NCBI GenBank assembly: GCA_009731425.1
Contig: AP018794.1
Location: 3,840,501-3,904,500 of the forward strand
Direction: 5' to 3'
Length of the DNA stretch: 64,000 bases
Source: Lachnospiraceae bacterium KM106-2
GTDB taxonomy: Bacteria > Bacillota > Clostridia > Lachnospirales > Lachnospiraceae
Below the pieces are notes generated by a model, which was given only the letters and a program-made list of their open reading frames with translations, ran no database searches and had not been told where the DNA came from. The position numbers and the translations under genes are program-made. Shown piece by piece: positions 43,713 through 53,556 of this stretch (its first letter is position 1; each line of letters opens with the position of its first letter).

Positions 43713-44738
43713 TTAGATATCAGATTTCTTTAAGTGTTCTCCGGATGGAATGTCACGAGTTGCTGCTTTACCAAGACAGTCATTTAAGAATTCTGCTCTG
43801 ATTTCCCCGGTTCCAGGACGTTTTACCCAAAGGTTGTCCATGGAGAAAGTCTCCCCTTTTTTTATATCTTTAATAGCTACAACAGTAGCAAATGCAAAGT
43901 CGATCGTAACCTGTTCTTCTGCTAATGCTTTTTTAGAACCACCACGCATCTTAAAGATCTCGTTGGAACCTTGGATCAATGCACTTAATTCTGCAGGATC
44001 CATAGAGCATGCGATGTCAGGGCCTGGGCGATACTTGCTATCTGTAAAATGACGCTCTAAAATACAAGCACCAACTGCAGTAGCAGCAAGGCAGGCATTA
44101 TTATTTAAACTATGATCCGATAGTCCAATTACTGCATTCGGAAAGGCTTCCTGTAATTCAGTCATTGCACCCAGACGTATGTATTCGGGTTTCGTTGGAT
44201 AAAGATTCGTACAGTGGAGAAGAGCATATTCTACATGGTATTTTTCCATAATAGCAACTGTCTTTTTGACACTTTTGATATCATTCATTCCGGTGGATAC
44301 GATCATTGGTTTACCAAATTTCGCAATATGTTCGATCAATGGATAGTTATTACATTCACCAGAACCAATTTTATATGCGGATACATTCATTCGTTCTAAG
44401 CGATCAGCTGCAGCTCTAGAGAAAGGCGTACTGATAAAGATTAACCCCTTTGATTCTACGTATTCTTTTAGTTTTGTTTCTTCTTCCTCGTTTAGTGCAC
44501 AACGTTCCATGATCTCATAGATAGAGACATCTGCATTACCAGGGATTACTTTCTTTGCGGCGTCAGACATTTCATCTTCTACAACGTGTGTTTGATGTTT
44601 TATAATTTCAGCACCTGCTCTTGCGGCGGCGTCAACCATTTCAAAAGCGGTTTCAAGACTTCCTTCATGATTAATCCCGATTTCTGCGATCACAACAGGT
44701 GGATAGGATGATCCAATTTTACGTTTTCCAATTTGCAT
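43713..44738 (-). CDS. neuB: NeuB, N-acetylneuraminate (nonulosonate) synthase
   Basis: 341 residues: a TIM-barrel synthase ([84 protein letters not shown]) and a C-terminal SAF antifreeze-like domain ([22 protein letters not shown]). It condenses phosphoenolpyruvate with ManNAc or a related sugar. ATG 44738 has GGGGAGG 9 bp upstream; an in-frame TTG three codons earlier is less likely. First gene of the operon, behind a good sigma-A promoter. Confidence 0.93.
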   Translation of the reverse strand: MQIGKRKIGSSYPPVVIAEIGINHEGSLETAFEMVDAAARAGAEIIKHQTHVVEDEMSDAAKKVIPGNADVSIYEIMERCALNEEEETKLKEYVESKGLIFISTPFSRAAADRLERMNVSAYKIGSGECNNYPLIEHIAKFGKPMIVSTGMNDIKSVKKTVAIMEKYHVEYALLHCTNLYPTKPEYIRLGAMTELQEAFPNAVIGLSDHSLNNNACLAATAVGACILERHFTDSKYRPGPDIACSMDPAELSALIQGSNEIFKMRGGSKKALAEEQVTIDFAFATVVAIKDIKKGETFSMDNLWVKRPGTGEIRAEFLNDCLGKAATRDIPSGEHLKKSDI

Positions 44739-44773
44739 TTTTAGCAAACCTCCCCATTTGTATAGATGGTTTT

Positions 44774-44802
44774 ATTATACCGTAATAGTGCAAAAAAATC
44801 AA
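44774..44802 (-). promoter_or_regulatory. Promoter of the neuB-neuC-neuA operon
   Basis: On the minus strand TTGATT, 17-bp spacer, perfect TATAAT. Confidence 0.75.
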
Positions 44803-44893
44803 ATTTTGACAAATATTGCAAAATAATAAAATACTACTAATATTTAAGGAATTGATGCCGATATACTATTATGTGAAAAGAGGCGACGTTAAC

Positions 44894-45856
44894 ATGTGTG
44901 ATAAATTAACGATAGTAATGTATCATTATGTACGTGATTTGAAAGATAGTAGATACCCCAATATTAAGGGACTCGATCTGGATCTATTTGATCAGCAGCT
45001 AGATTTCATTGAAAAGAATTATAATGTTGTGACGATGGAACAAGTAATTGCAGCAACCCAGCAAGATAGCAAGGAAACGTTGCCCCAGAATCCAATTTTA
45101 TTGACTTTTGATGATGGATATAGCGATCATTTCATCAATGTTTTTCCTAAATTACATAATCGTGGCATGCAAGGATCTTTTTTTGTATCAGCAAGAGCCA
45201 TTGAAGAAGACATCGTGATGAATGTAAATAAGATTCACTACATATTAGCAAATGCACCGATTCAACAGCTTGTAAAGGATGTATTTGCTTTGTTAGATAA
45301 GTACCGAAAAGAAGGATACGATCTAAAACCAACAAACGAGCTTTACAGTAAATTAGCCATCGCTTCCCGTTTTGACGATAAAGATACAATTTTCGTCAAA
45401 CGTTTACTTCAAAATGAGATTAATGAAGAAGTAAGAAGCAAAATGGCAGATGAGTTATTAGAAAAATATGTGGATATAAGCCAAAAGGTTTTATCAAAAG
45501 AACTATATTTGAATATGGAACAGATCCGTTGTATGAAAAAAGCAGGAATGTTCTTTGGAATTCATGCATATGAGCACTATTGGCTTGGTAAAATTCCAAA
45601 AGACAAGATGGAAAGCGATATTGATCGTGCTTTGGATTACTTTGACGAGGTTATCGATAGAGATAACTGGGTTATGAATTATCCATATGGTTCCTACAAT
45701 GATGATGTCATTGCACATATTAAAAAGCGAGGATGTAAGTTAGGACTTGGAACTGGCGTACGTATTGCTGATTTAAGTAAGGATGATAGATTTACCTTAC
45801 CTCGGCTTGATACTAATGATCTGCCACCAAAGAGTGAGAATTACAAGAAATTATAG
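44894..45856 (+). CDS. Polysaccharide deacetylase family protein
   Basis: A 320-residue NodB-type carbohydrate esterase domain: VMYHYVRDL, the catalytic/metal Asp pair in ILLTFDDGYSDHF, GSFFVSARA, the His pair in FGIHAYEHYWL, and NYPYGSYND. These enzymes remove N-acetyl groups from surface or secondary polysaccharides. No signal peptide is visible from ATG 44894, so it may act inside the cell on a glycan precursor. An in-frame ATG-like start at 44816 lacks a ribosome site. It lies divergent from the neu operon and 18 bp before a GT2 gene. Confidence 0.85.
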   Translation: MCDKLTIVMYHYVRDLKDSRYPNIKGLDLDLFDQQLDFIEKNYNVVTMEQVIAATQQDSKETLPQNPILLTFDDGYSDHFINVFPKLHNRGMQGSFFVSARAIEEDIVMNVNKIHYILANAPIQQLVKDVFALLDKYRKEGYDLKPTNELYSKLAIASRFDDKDTIFVKRLLQNEINEEVRSKMADELLEKYVDISQKVLSKELYLNMEQIRCMKKAGMFFGIHAYEHYWLGKIPKDKMESDIDRALDYFDEVIDRDNWVMNYPYGSYNDDVIAHIKKRGCKLGLGTGVRIADLSKDDRFTLPRLDTNDLPPKSENYKKL

Positions 45857-45874
45857 TGATTGGATGAAAAAAGA

Positions 45875-46822
45875 ATGATAACAATATCTTTGTGTATGAT
45901 TGTAAAAAATGAGGAGCGCGTATTAGATCGTTGTTTAGCATCGATTGCACCTTTGATGGATGAAATTATTATTGTTGATACTGGTTCGACAGATAAGACG
46001 ATGGAAATAGCAAGAAAGTATACCAATCAGGTATATGAGTATGAATGGAATGATGATTTTGCAGCTGCTAGAAATTATTCCTTGTCATTAGCGACTAAGG
46101 AATATATCTATGTTGCAGATGCAGATGAAGTATTGGATGAAGAGAATCAGAAATGTTTCCAAGAATTAAAGCAAGCGATGCTTCCTGAAATTGAGATCAT
46201 ACAGATGAAGTATGGGAATCAATTAGAGTTTGGCAGCGTATATAATTTTGATGAAGAGTATCGACCAAAGTTATTTAAAAGAATTCGAGAATTTCAGTAT
46301 GTGAATCCAATTCATGAAATTATTCAGGTTGATCCGGTGATCTATGATAGCGAAGTAGTTATTACTCATCGCCCTCATGAATCTCATGCGCAACGCGATT
46401 TTACTCTGTTTCAAAAGCTGATCCATAAAGGAGAGCATTTATCTGCGCATCTGATCAATATGTATGCGAAAGAGTTGTATATATCCGGTACGGATTCTGA
46501 CTTTATACAAGCATATGAGTATTTTAGAGGTGTACTTTCGGATCCTTCTAGAACGAAGAACGAGATGGACGATGCGAGATGTATCGTTGTAAAAGCAGCT
46601 AGAATAAAAAAAGATATTGAAACATTTTTTGGAACTGCTTTAGCGGCAGTGGCGGAATCACCATGCTCTGAAATCTGTTATGAGCTTGGCGAGTATTATC
46701 AAGAGAAAAAGAATAAGATGGAAGCAAGAAAGTGGTATGAATTTGCTGCATTTCAGACAAATAGCAGTTTGAATATTCATTATTCAGATGATTTCCCGAA
46801 ACAGCGATTAGAGTCACTTTAG
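45875..46822 (+). CDS. Glycosyltransferase family 2 protein
   Basis: About 315 residues with a GT-A domain of family 2: ISLCMIVKNEERVLDRCLASIAPLMDEIIIVDTGSTDKT and the DxD-like YVADADEVLD. A helical C-terminal part resembling TPR repeats (CYELGEYYQEKKNKMEARKWYEFAA) follows. It transfers a sugar, probably for surface or flagellar glycan together with the nearby Maf and neu genes. The start is either ATG 45875 or the in-frame TTG 45860; neither has a strong ribosome site, suggesting coupling to the upstream deacetylase gene. Confidence 0.85.
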   Translation: MITISLCMIVKNEERVLDRCLASIAPLMDEIIIVDTGSTDKTMEIARKYTNQVYEYEWNDDFAAARNYSLSLATKEYIYVADADEVLDEENQKCFQELKQAMLPEIEIIQMKYGNQLEFGSVYNFDEEYRPKLFKRIREFQYVNPIHEIIQVDPVIYDSEVVITHRPHESHAQRDFTLFQKLIHKGEHLSAHLINMYAKELYISGTDSDFIQAYEYFRGVLSDPSRTKNEMDDARCIVVKAARIKKDIETFFGTALAAVAESPCSEICYELGEYYQEKKNKMEARKWYEFAAFQTNSSLNIHYSDDFPKQRLESL

Positions 46823-46830
46823 TTTTGAGA

Positions 46831-46862
46831 AGCACCTTAACAATAGGTTAGGGTGCTTTTTC
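46831..46862 (+). terminator. Intrinsic terminator
   Basis: An 11-bp stem AGCACCTTAAC with GTTAGGGTGCT (one G-T pair), then five T. Confidence 0.85.
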
Positions 46863-46973
46863 GCGTTTATAAGAAAGCTTACTAAAACGAAAAAAGCCAA
46901 GATGTATAATTTTAAAACGCTTAGATAAAAATACCATAACAGACAATAGTTAAGAAACCGGATGGAGTTTGTT

Positions 46974-48020
46974 ATGAAGAATCGATATGATAAAGACTTA
47001 TTTGTATGGAATTATATCATCATGTTTTGTATTCAGTTTATCGCAATTCTGGTAATGATAGGAACTTATGAGCCAAGTGTAAAGTTAGAAGACGCAAAGA
47101 CTTCAAAACAAGCAGGATTACAGATTGAAAATGTGATGAATGACAAAGCCGTTAAGGAAGTAACTGCTAGAAGCCGCGAAGTAAGAATAGGAATTCCGTA
47201 TGAGATGGAAGGAAGGATTGTAGGTGAAATTTACGCAAGAGCTTTATCAGATAGGAACATGCCTATTTCTCGTGTGTATCTTGCGGAAGGGGAATCCCCT
47301 GATCAAGCATGCAGGGAGAATAAGATCGACCTTTATCCGGAATATATCCTTCCGGTATATAAGCGATTATATAAAGCGGGAGCAGTAGGCAATGTCTATG
47401 AGGAGATGGAAAACTATTTTCTGAAGGATAGCTATCTTTATACATCGGTAGAAGAATACTATAAGTCACAGTTAGGAATAGAGCTTCTGATACCTGCTCC
47501 ATTTAATGCTGGAAAGGGTATGGTAATGACAAGGATGATCTCTAAAAGATATGGAGTTCGCACTATTTCCGCACTTTGTAATCAAGCACAATATATTCGC
47601 TATGTGAAAGATAAAAATACGAATAATTTAAATAAAACTACAAAGAATAGTACTAATCAGCTAACAGAAATATATGGTAATTTTCATTTTCAGTCAGAAG
47701 AGGTGTTTCCGACAGAGATCTGCTACTTTATTATGAAGACCCACTTTGGGGATGTGATGGAGATGAGTCTGACTGATCCCATGATCGTAAAAGAGCAGTT
47801 TGTAAGGTTAGTAGATGATAAGGTTGCGTATTTATCTAATCAAGTCTCTCCAGCAATCCGTCAAGATATTTATGAAATCTACCCAGAGATAAAAACCATA
47901 CTTGAAGAAACCATGGGTGGTCTTACGACATCGGTCATCACAAAGTTAAAGGCAGCAGTAGAGTATGAAAGTGAAAGTTATGGTTCTGTTGTAAATGATT
48001 ATTTCGATTCTAGTGATTAA
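46974..48020 (+). CDS. Membrane-anchored OpuAC-like substrate-binding protein
   Basis: 348 residues. One N-terminal hydrophobic helix (about 12-34) without a lipobox suggests an uncleaved anchor. An extracellular domain related to OpuAC glycine-betaine/choline-binding proteins follows (VRIGIPYEMEGRIVGEIYARALSD, CRENKIDLYPEYILPVY). The usual aromatic betaine-binding residues are not clearly conserved and a Asn/Thr/Lys-rich insertion (NTNNLNKTTKNSTNQ) is present, so ligand binding may have changed. ATG 46974 has GATGGAG 7 bp upstream. No ABC permease or ATPase lies beside it. Confidence 0.75.
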   Translation: MKNRYDKDLFVWNYIIMFCIQFIAILVMIGTYEPSVKLEDAKTSKQAGLQIENVMNDKAVKEVTARSREVRIGIPYEMEGRIVGEIYARALSDRNMPISRVYLAEGESPDQACRENKIDLYPEYILPVYKRLYKAGAVGNVYEEMENYFLKDSYLYTSVEEYYKSQLGIELLIPAPFNAGKGMVMTRMISKRYGVRTISALCNQAQYIRYVKDKNTNNLNKTTKNSTNQLTEIYGNFHFQSEEVFPTEICYFIMKTHFGDVMEMSLTDPMIVKEQFVRLVDDKVAYLSNQVSPAIRQDIYEIYPEIKTILEETMGGLTTSVITKLKAAVEYESESYGSVVNDYFDSSD

Positions 48021-48040
48021 TGAGAAAGAAAGGGATTATC

Positions 48041-49057
48041 ATGAAAAAAATTTATGCGTTATTTATGATACTGGTGCTATCAGTCAGTATTGTAGGGCTT
48101 GTTGGCTGTTCCAACAATTCGAAGAATAATCAAGAAAATGTTGAACCAGATCCGGTGACTCCTTCTCCAGATGCCAATCCAGAGAATACCAATGATGCAA
48201 ATGGAAACGATACGAATGATACCAGAGAAGGAAAGCGGGATATTATTATCGGTTCTAAAGATTTTACAGAAAGTAATATCGTAGCGGAAATATATTGTTT
48301 AGCATTAGAAGAAAATGAGTTTGATGTTGATAGAAGTTATAATATCAAAAATGAATCAATTCATGATTCTATCACATCAGATGAAATTGATATTTATCCA
48401 GAGTACACGAGCAATGCTCTTTTAACCGTACTAAATGAGTCAATTAAGACAGATGTGGATGATGTCTATAATACAGTAAAAGATGGATTTAAGAAGCAGT
48501 ATAATCTGACTGTACTTGATTATGCTCCTGTTCATGATGGACCAGCATTCATTATGAGAGCAGATGTTGCAAAGAAATATAATATTAATAACATTACGGA
48601 ATTACAAGCCAAAGCAAGTAAATTAAACTTTGGATATACAGGAGACTTCCTAGATCGAGATACAGGAATGTCTTTGATTAAATCCGTTTATGGAGATATT
48701 AATTTTAAGACTTCTACGTTATACGATTCATCAAATCGATTCCAACTATTAGATGATGGAAAAGTAGATGTTATCGATGGTTATACAACAGAGGGTTCTC
48801 TTGCTAGTGATAAGTATGTAGTCATCAAAGATGATAAGAGTGCATGGCCACCATATAATATTGTGCCAGTTGTTCGTCAAAGCGTATTAGAGGAATATCC
48901 TCAGATTGCTGAAATCTTGAATTCGGTAGACAAACAATTGACGACAGAAGTAATGAGAGACTTAAATAATAAGGTGGATAACGAGAATAAAGAAGTTGAT
49001 GCAGTAGCAAAAGAATACTTTGAATCAATTAAAGGAGACATTGTAATTAAGGATTGA
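48041..49057 (+). CDS. OpuAC-type lipoprotein, glycine betaine/osmoprotectant binding
   Basis: A protein of about 338 residues with a lipoprotein signal peptide (lipobox LVGC, Cys near residue 23) and an Asn/Pro/Asp-rich linker. The OpuAC domain follows: IIIGSKDFTESNIVAEIYCLALEEN, EIDIYPEYTSNALLT, DYAPVHDGPAFIMRADVAKKY and IDGYTTEGSLASDKYVVIKDDKSAWPPYNIVPVVR. This matches compatible-solute binding proteins of the OpuA/OpuC type. ATG 48041 has AAAGGG 6 bp upstream; ATG 48020 overlaps the previous stop. It lacks an adjacent transporter but precedes an LspA-like gene. Confidence 0.82.
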   Translation: MKKIYALFMILVLSVSIVGLVGCSNNSKNNQENVEPDPVTPSPDANPENTNDANGNDTNDTREGKRDIIIGSKDFTESNIVAEIYCLALEENEFDVDRSYNIKNESIHDSITSDEIDIYPEYTSNALLTVLNESIKTDVDDVYNTVKDGFKKQYNLTVLDYAPVHDGPAFIMRADVAKKYNINNITELQAKASKLNFGYTGDFLDRDTGMSLIKSVYGDINFKTSTLYDSSNRFQLLDDGKVDVIDGYTTEGSLASDKYVVIKDDKSAWPPYNIVPVVRQSVLEEYPQIAEILNSVDKQLTTEVMRDLNNKVDNENKEVDAVAKEYFESIKGDIVIKD

Positions 49058-49062
49058 TCAAT

Positions 49063-49099
49063 AAGCCATATAAGGGGAAATTATCTTCTTATATGGCTT
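49063..49099 (+). terminator. Hairpin after the lipoprotein gene
   Basis: AAGCCATATAAG and its exact complement form a 12-bp stem. The downstream T content is modest, so read-through into lspA is likely. Confidence 0.6.
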
Positions 49100-49147
49100 G
49101 TTATCTATATAACGTTTTTATATAATAATAGGCGGGAGGTAGAAAAT

Positions 49148-49603
49148 ATGGGATATTTATTAGTTATTGTCATTATTGTTTGTGTAGAGGGATACATAAA
49201 ATCACGTGTAGAAAAAAACATTAATTTTGGGACTGAAGAGCCATTGTTTAATGGCAAGATCATTTTACAAAAGTATCATAATAAAGGTGTCGCACTAAAT
49301 ATTCTGGAAAATAGTACAAAGCTTATTAAGTGGGTTACAGGAGTGATCATTGGTATCCTTTTAGTATGTCTTGGGGCAATGATCTACAAAAAGAATAGTA
49401 AGCTGCTCTTAATAGGTCTCTCGCTTATTATTGGAGGAGCAGTAAGTAATCTGACAGATCGAATGGAAAAAGGATATGTAGTTGATTACTTTAGTTTTAA
49501 TCATGGAAAGAAATTAAAGAATATTGTATTTAATCTTGCAGATATGTGTGTCTTTTTAGGAGCGCTATTTGTTTTGATCGGGAATCTGATAAAGAAAAGA
49601 TAA
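49148..49603 (+). CDS. lspA: Signal peptidase II-like protein (LspA)
   Basis: A 151-residue, four-helix membrane protein with the LspA pattern. NKGVALNIL matches the N-x-G-x-A box, GGAVSNLTDRMEKGYVVDYFSF contains the first catalytic Asp, and VFNLADMCVFLG the second. The usual Asp-Gln-x-x-K of helix 1 is replaced by VEGYIKSRVE, so this copy is divergent. It cleaves prolipoprotein signal peptides, fitting the lipoprotein gene just upstream. GGGAGG is 8 bp before ATG. It may be a specialised second copy. Confidence 0.82.
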   Translation: MGYLLVIVIIVCVEGYIKSRVEKNINFGTEEPLFNGKIILQKYHNKGVALNILENSTKLIKWVTGVIIGILLVCLGAMIYKKNSKLLLIGLSLIIGGAVSNLTDRMEKGYVVDYFSFNHGKKLKNIVFNLADMCVFLGALFVLIGNLIKKR

Positions 49604-49607
49604 AAGT

Positions 49608-49646
49608 AAAAAGGAGATTTGCTTCATGAAAAGCAAATCTCCTTTT
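49608..49646. terminator. Bidirectional terminator
   Basis: A perfect 17-bp stem (AAAAAGGAGATTTGCTT) with loop CATGA and a T7 run, between lspA and tcdA. Confidence 0.92.
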
Positions 49647-49647
49647 T

Positions 49648-50409
49648 TTAGCGATTTACACCGCAAAGATCTTTAATAACTTCGCCACCGATAATTAATC
49701 CGACTACAGAAGGCACGAATGCTACACTTCCTGGAATCTGACGTTTATCGGTACACTTTCTTGTTGCACCTGGAGGACAGATACATCCTGTCTTGCAGCT
49801 ATTTGTGCAGTCTACTAATGGCTTCATTGCCTGTTCTTTGGAATATACCACTTTGCATTTTTTTACGCCGCGTTTTTTTAATTCACGACGCATTACTTTA
49901 GCAAGCGGACATACAGAAGTTTTGTAAATATCAGCGACTTCAAACTGAGTTGGATCTAATTTATTACCGGCACCCATGCTGCTGATGATCGGAACATTTT
50001 TCTCTTTCGCACGCATAATGAGTTCGATTTTGCCAGTAACTGTATCGATGGCATCAACTACATAATCATAATCAGAGAAATCATATTGATCAGCAACTTC
50101 AGGAGAATAGAAGCATTGGTGAGCATTTACGATACATTTAGGATTAATATCAAGAATGCGATTTTTCATAGCTTCTACTTTATATTGGCCAACAGTGGAA
50201 CGAGTCGCAATGATCTGGCGGTTAATATTTGTTAAGCAAACTTTATCATCATCGAAGATATCAATCGTACCAACACCACTTCGAGCTAGTGCTTCTACTA
50301 CGAATCCTCCAACGCCGCCTACACCAAAGACAGCAACTCTTGAGTTTGCTAGGCGCTCTAGTGCCTCACCGCCGAGCAATAGTTCTGTTCTTGAAAATTG
50401 ATTTAACAT
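49648..50409 (-). CDS. tcdA: TcdA, tRNA threonylcarbamoyladenosine dehydratase
   Basis: A 253-residue E1-like enzyme. FSRTELLLGGEALERL precedes the nucleotide site VAVFGVGGVGGFVVEALARSG, then DDDKVCLTNINRQ, DYVVDAIDTVTGK and the C-terminal Cys-rich stretch CTNSCKTGCICPPGATRKC. It cyclises t6A at tRNA position 37 to ct6A using ATP. The Cys cluster could bind a metal or sulfur partner. ATG 50409 has GAGG 6 bp upstream; an in-frame ATG four codons earlier overlaps that site. Confidence 0.9.
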   Translation of the reverse strand: MLNQFSRTELLLGGEALERLANSRVAVFGVGGVGGFVVEALARSGVGTIDIFDDDKVCLTNINRQIIATRSTVGQYKVEAMKNRILDINPKCIVNAHQCFYSPEVADQYDFSDYDYVVDAIDTVTGKIELIMRAKEKNVPIISSMGAGNKLDPTQFEVADIYKTSVCPLAKVMRRELKKRGVKKCKVVYSKEQAMKPLVDCTNSCKTGCICPPGATRKCTDKRQIPGSVAFVPSVVGLIIGGEVIKDLCGVNR

Positions 50410-50582
50410 AGATAACCTCATTTCTATCTCTATTATTTATAGTATTAGTTTCAGTACGAATTTTATTAATCATAGTAATTCTATACGTTTATAGAGATAT
50501 AATCAAGAATTATTTTGAGTTTTGTCAAGAAAGCAATTGTATAAAATGAACTGATAATTCGGTTAAAAGCTGATGGTAAACC

Positions 50583-50611
50583 TTGACACATAAGAAAATG
50601 TCAGATAATAT
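50583..50611 (+). promoter_or_regulatory. Strong sigma-A promoter
   Basis: Perfect TTGACA, 17-bp spacer, TAATAT, about 37 bp before the methyltransferase start codon. Confidence 0.85.
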
Positions 50612-50647
50612 AGAAAAAAGAAAGATTTTTAATCAAGGGGGATAAAA

Positions 50648-51313
50648 ATGATTAGTAAATTTGATGAAAACAAATGTTTTGAGTATGAAAATGGATTTTA
50701 TTTAACGTCTGAAAAGTATAGAATGGGTAATATTCTTGCTCACTACGAGTTATATAAAAAGATTGCGAACTTACCAGGTGATGTCATTGAATTAGGGGTA
50801 TTCAAAGGATCATCTTTAATGCAGTTTGCAACATTTAGAGATTTATTAGAAAATGAGAATTCAAGAAAGATCGTTGGATTTGATATGTTTGGACCATTTC
50901 CAAGTACAGAAGCAGTAGAAAGTGATTCTAAATTTATTGATAAATGGAACGAAGATTTCAAAGAAGAATTTGTATCTGTCGATGAAATGTATCGTGCATT
51001 AGAACATAAGAAAATTCGTAATGTAGAATTAGTACAGGGAAATATTCTAGACACCATTGAAGAATATTTAGAAAGAAATCCACATACAAAAATTGCTTTG
51101 TTACATATTGATGTTGATGTGTACGAACCTTCAAAACGTGGACTTGAGTTATTATTTGATCGTGTTGTGCCAGGCGGTGTTATCGTATTGGATGATTATG
51201 CAACAGTAGAGGGAGAGACACTAGCTGTAGATGAATTCTTTGCAGATAAAGAATACTTAATTCAAAAGTTCTCGTTCTCACATATAAAACCATCATTTAT
51301 TATAAAGAAATAA
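50648..51313 (+). CDS. TylF/MycF-type SAM-dependent O-methyltransferase
   Basis: A 221-residue class I methyltransferase of the TylF family: SAM-binding VIELGVFKGSSLMQF, IVGFDMFGPFP, NVELVQGNILDTIEEY, metal/catalytic LLHIDVDVYEPSKRGLELL and GGVIVLDDYAT. Relatives methylate sugar hydroxyls on macrolides or surface glycans. Here the glycan may be flagellar or cell-surface, given the glycosylation genes 4-10 kb upstream, but this is inference. GGGGG is 6 bp before ATG; the gene is monocistronic with a near-consensus promoter and terminator. Confidence 0.82.
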   Translation: MISKFDENKCFEYENGFYLTSEKYRMGNILAHYELYKKIANLPGDVIELGVFKGSSLMQFATFRDLLENENSRKIVGFDMFGPFPSTEAVESDSKFIDKWNEDFKEEFVSVDEMYRALEHKKIRNVELVQGNILDTIEEYLERNPHTKIALLHIDVDVYEPSKRGLELLFDRVVPGGVIVLDDYATVEGETLAVDEFFADKEYLIQKFSFSHIKPSFIIKK

Positions 51314-51315
51314 CA

Positions 51316-51366
51316 AATACCCTCAGCAAGGAATGAAGTTTCATTTCTGCTGAGGGTATTTTTATT
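51316..51366 (+). terminator. Intrinsic terminator
   Basis: AATACCCTCAGCA and TGCTGAGGGTATT pair, with an inner ATGAA/TTCAT stem, then TTTTTA. Confidence 0.88.
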
Positions 51367-51480
51367 TCATAGTAAAGTCCTGCGAACTTTACTATGAAAT
51401 AAACGCTCTGCTATGGATGCACACTCAGGGGAGTGGAAGATGTCGCAAAAAGATGCGACATTCCCCTTCGGCGCGGCAAA
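51361..51480. repeat. Hairpin-dense intergenic segment
   Basis: A perfect 17-bp inverted repeat (51361-51377 with 51387-51403, loop TCCTGCGAA) is followed by a GC-richer stretch. This contains CACTC/GAGTG, GGGGA/TCCCC and ATGTCGC/GCGACAT stems up to about 51467. No ORF is seen. It lies between the converging methyltransferase and pyrG genes. The first stem can act as a terminator for pyrG, but the remainder is not explained by that. Confidence 0.55.
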
Positions 51481-51492
51481 GGGCGTGTTCTA

Positions 51493-53427
<1,935 letters not shown>

Positions 53428-53456
53428 TTGATTTATGTAGAAATCATTATTATAAT
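53428..53456 (+). promoter_or_regulatory. Promoter of ftsH
   Basis: TTGATT, 17-bp spacer, perfect TATAAT; predicted leader of about 95 nt. Confidence 0.8.
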
Positions 53457-53556
53457 GAAACTGTCTATGTAATTAGCAGATATTACATTATTTTAATGAG
53501 AAAAATTTGATAACCTATATAATAGACAATAAAATATCGATAAGGGAGGCGTAAGA

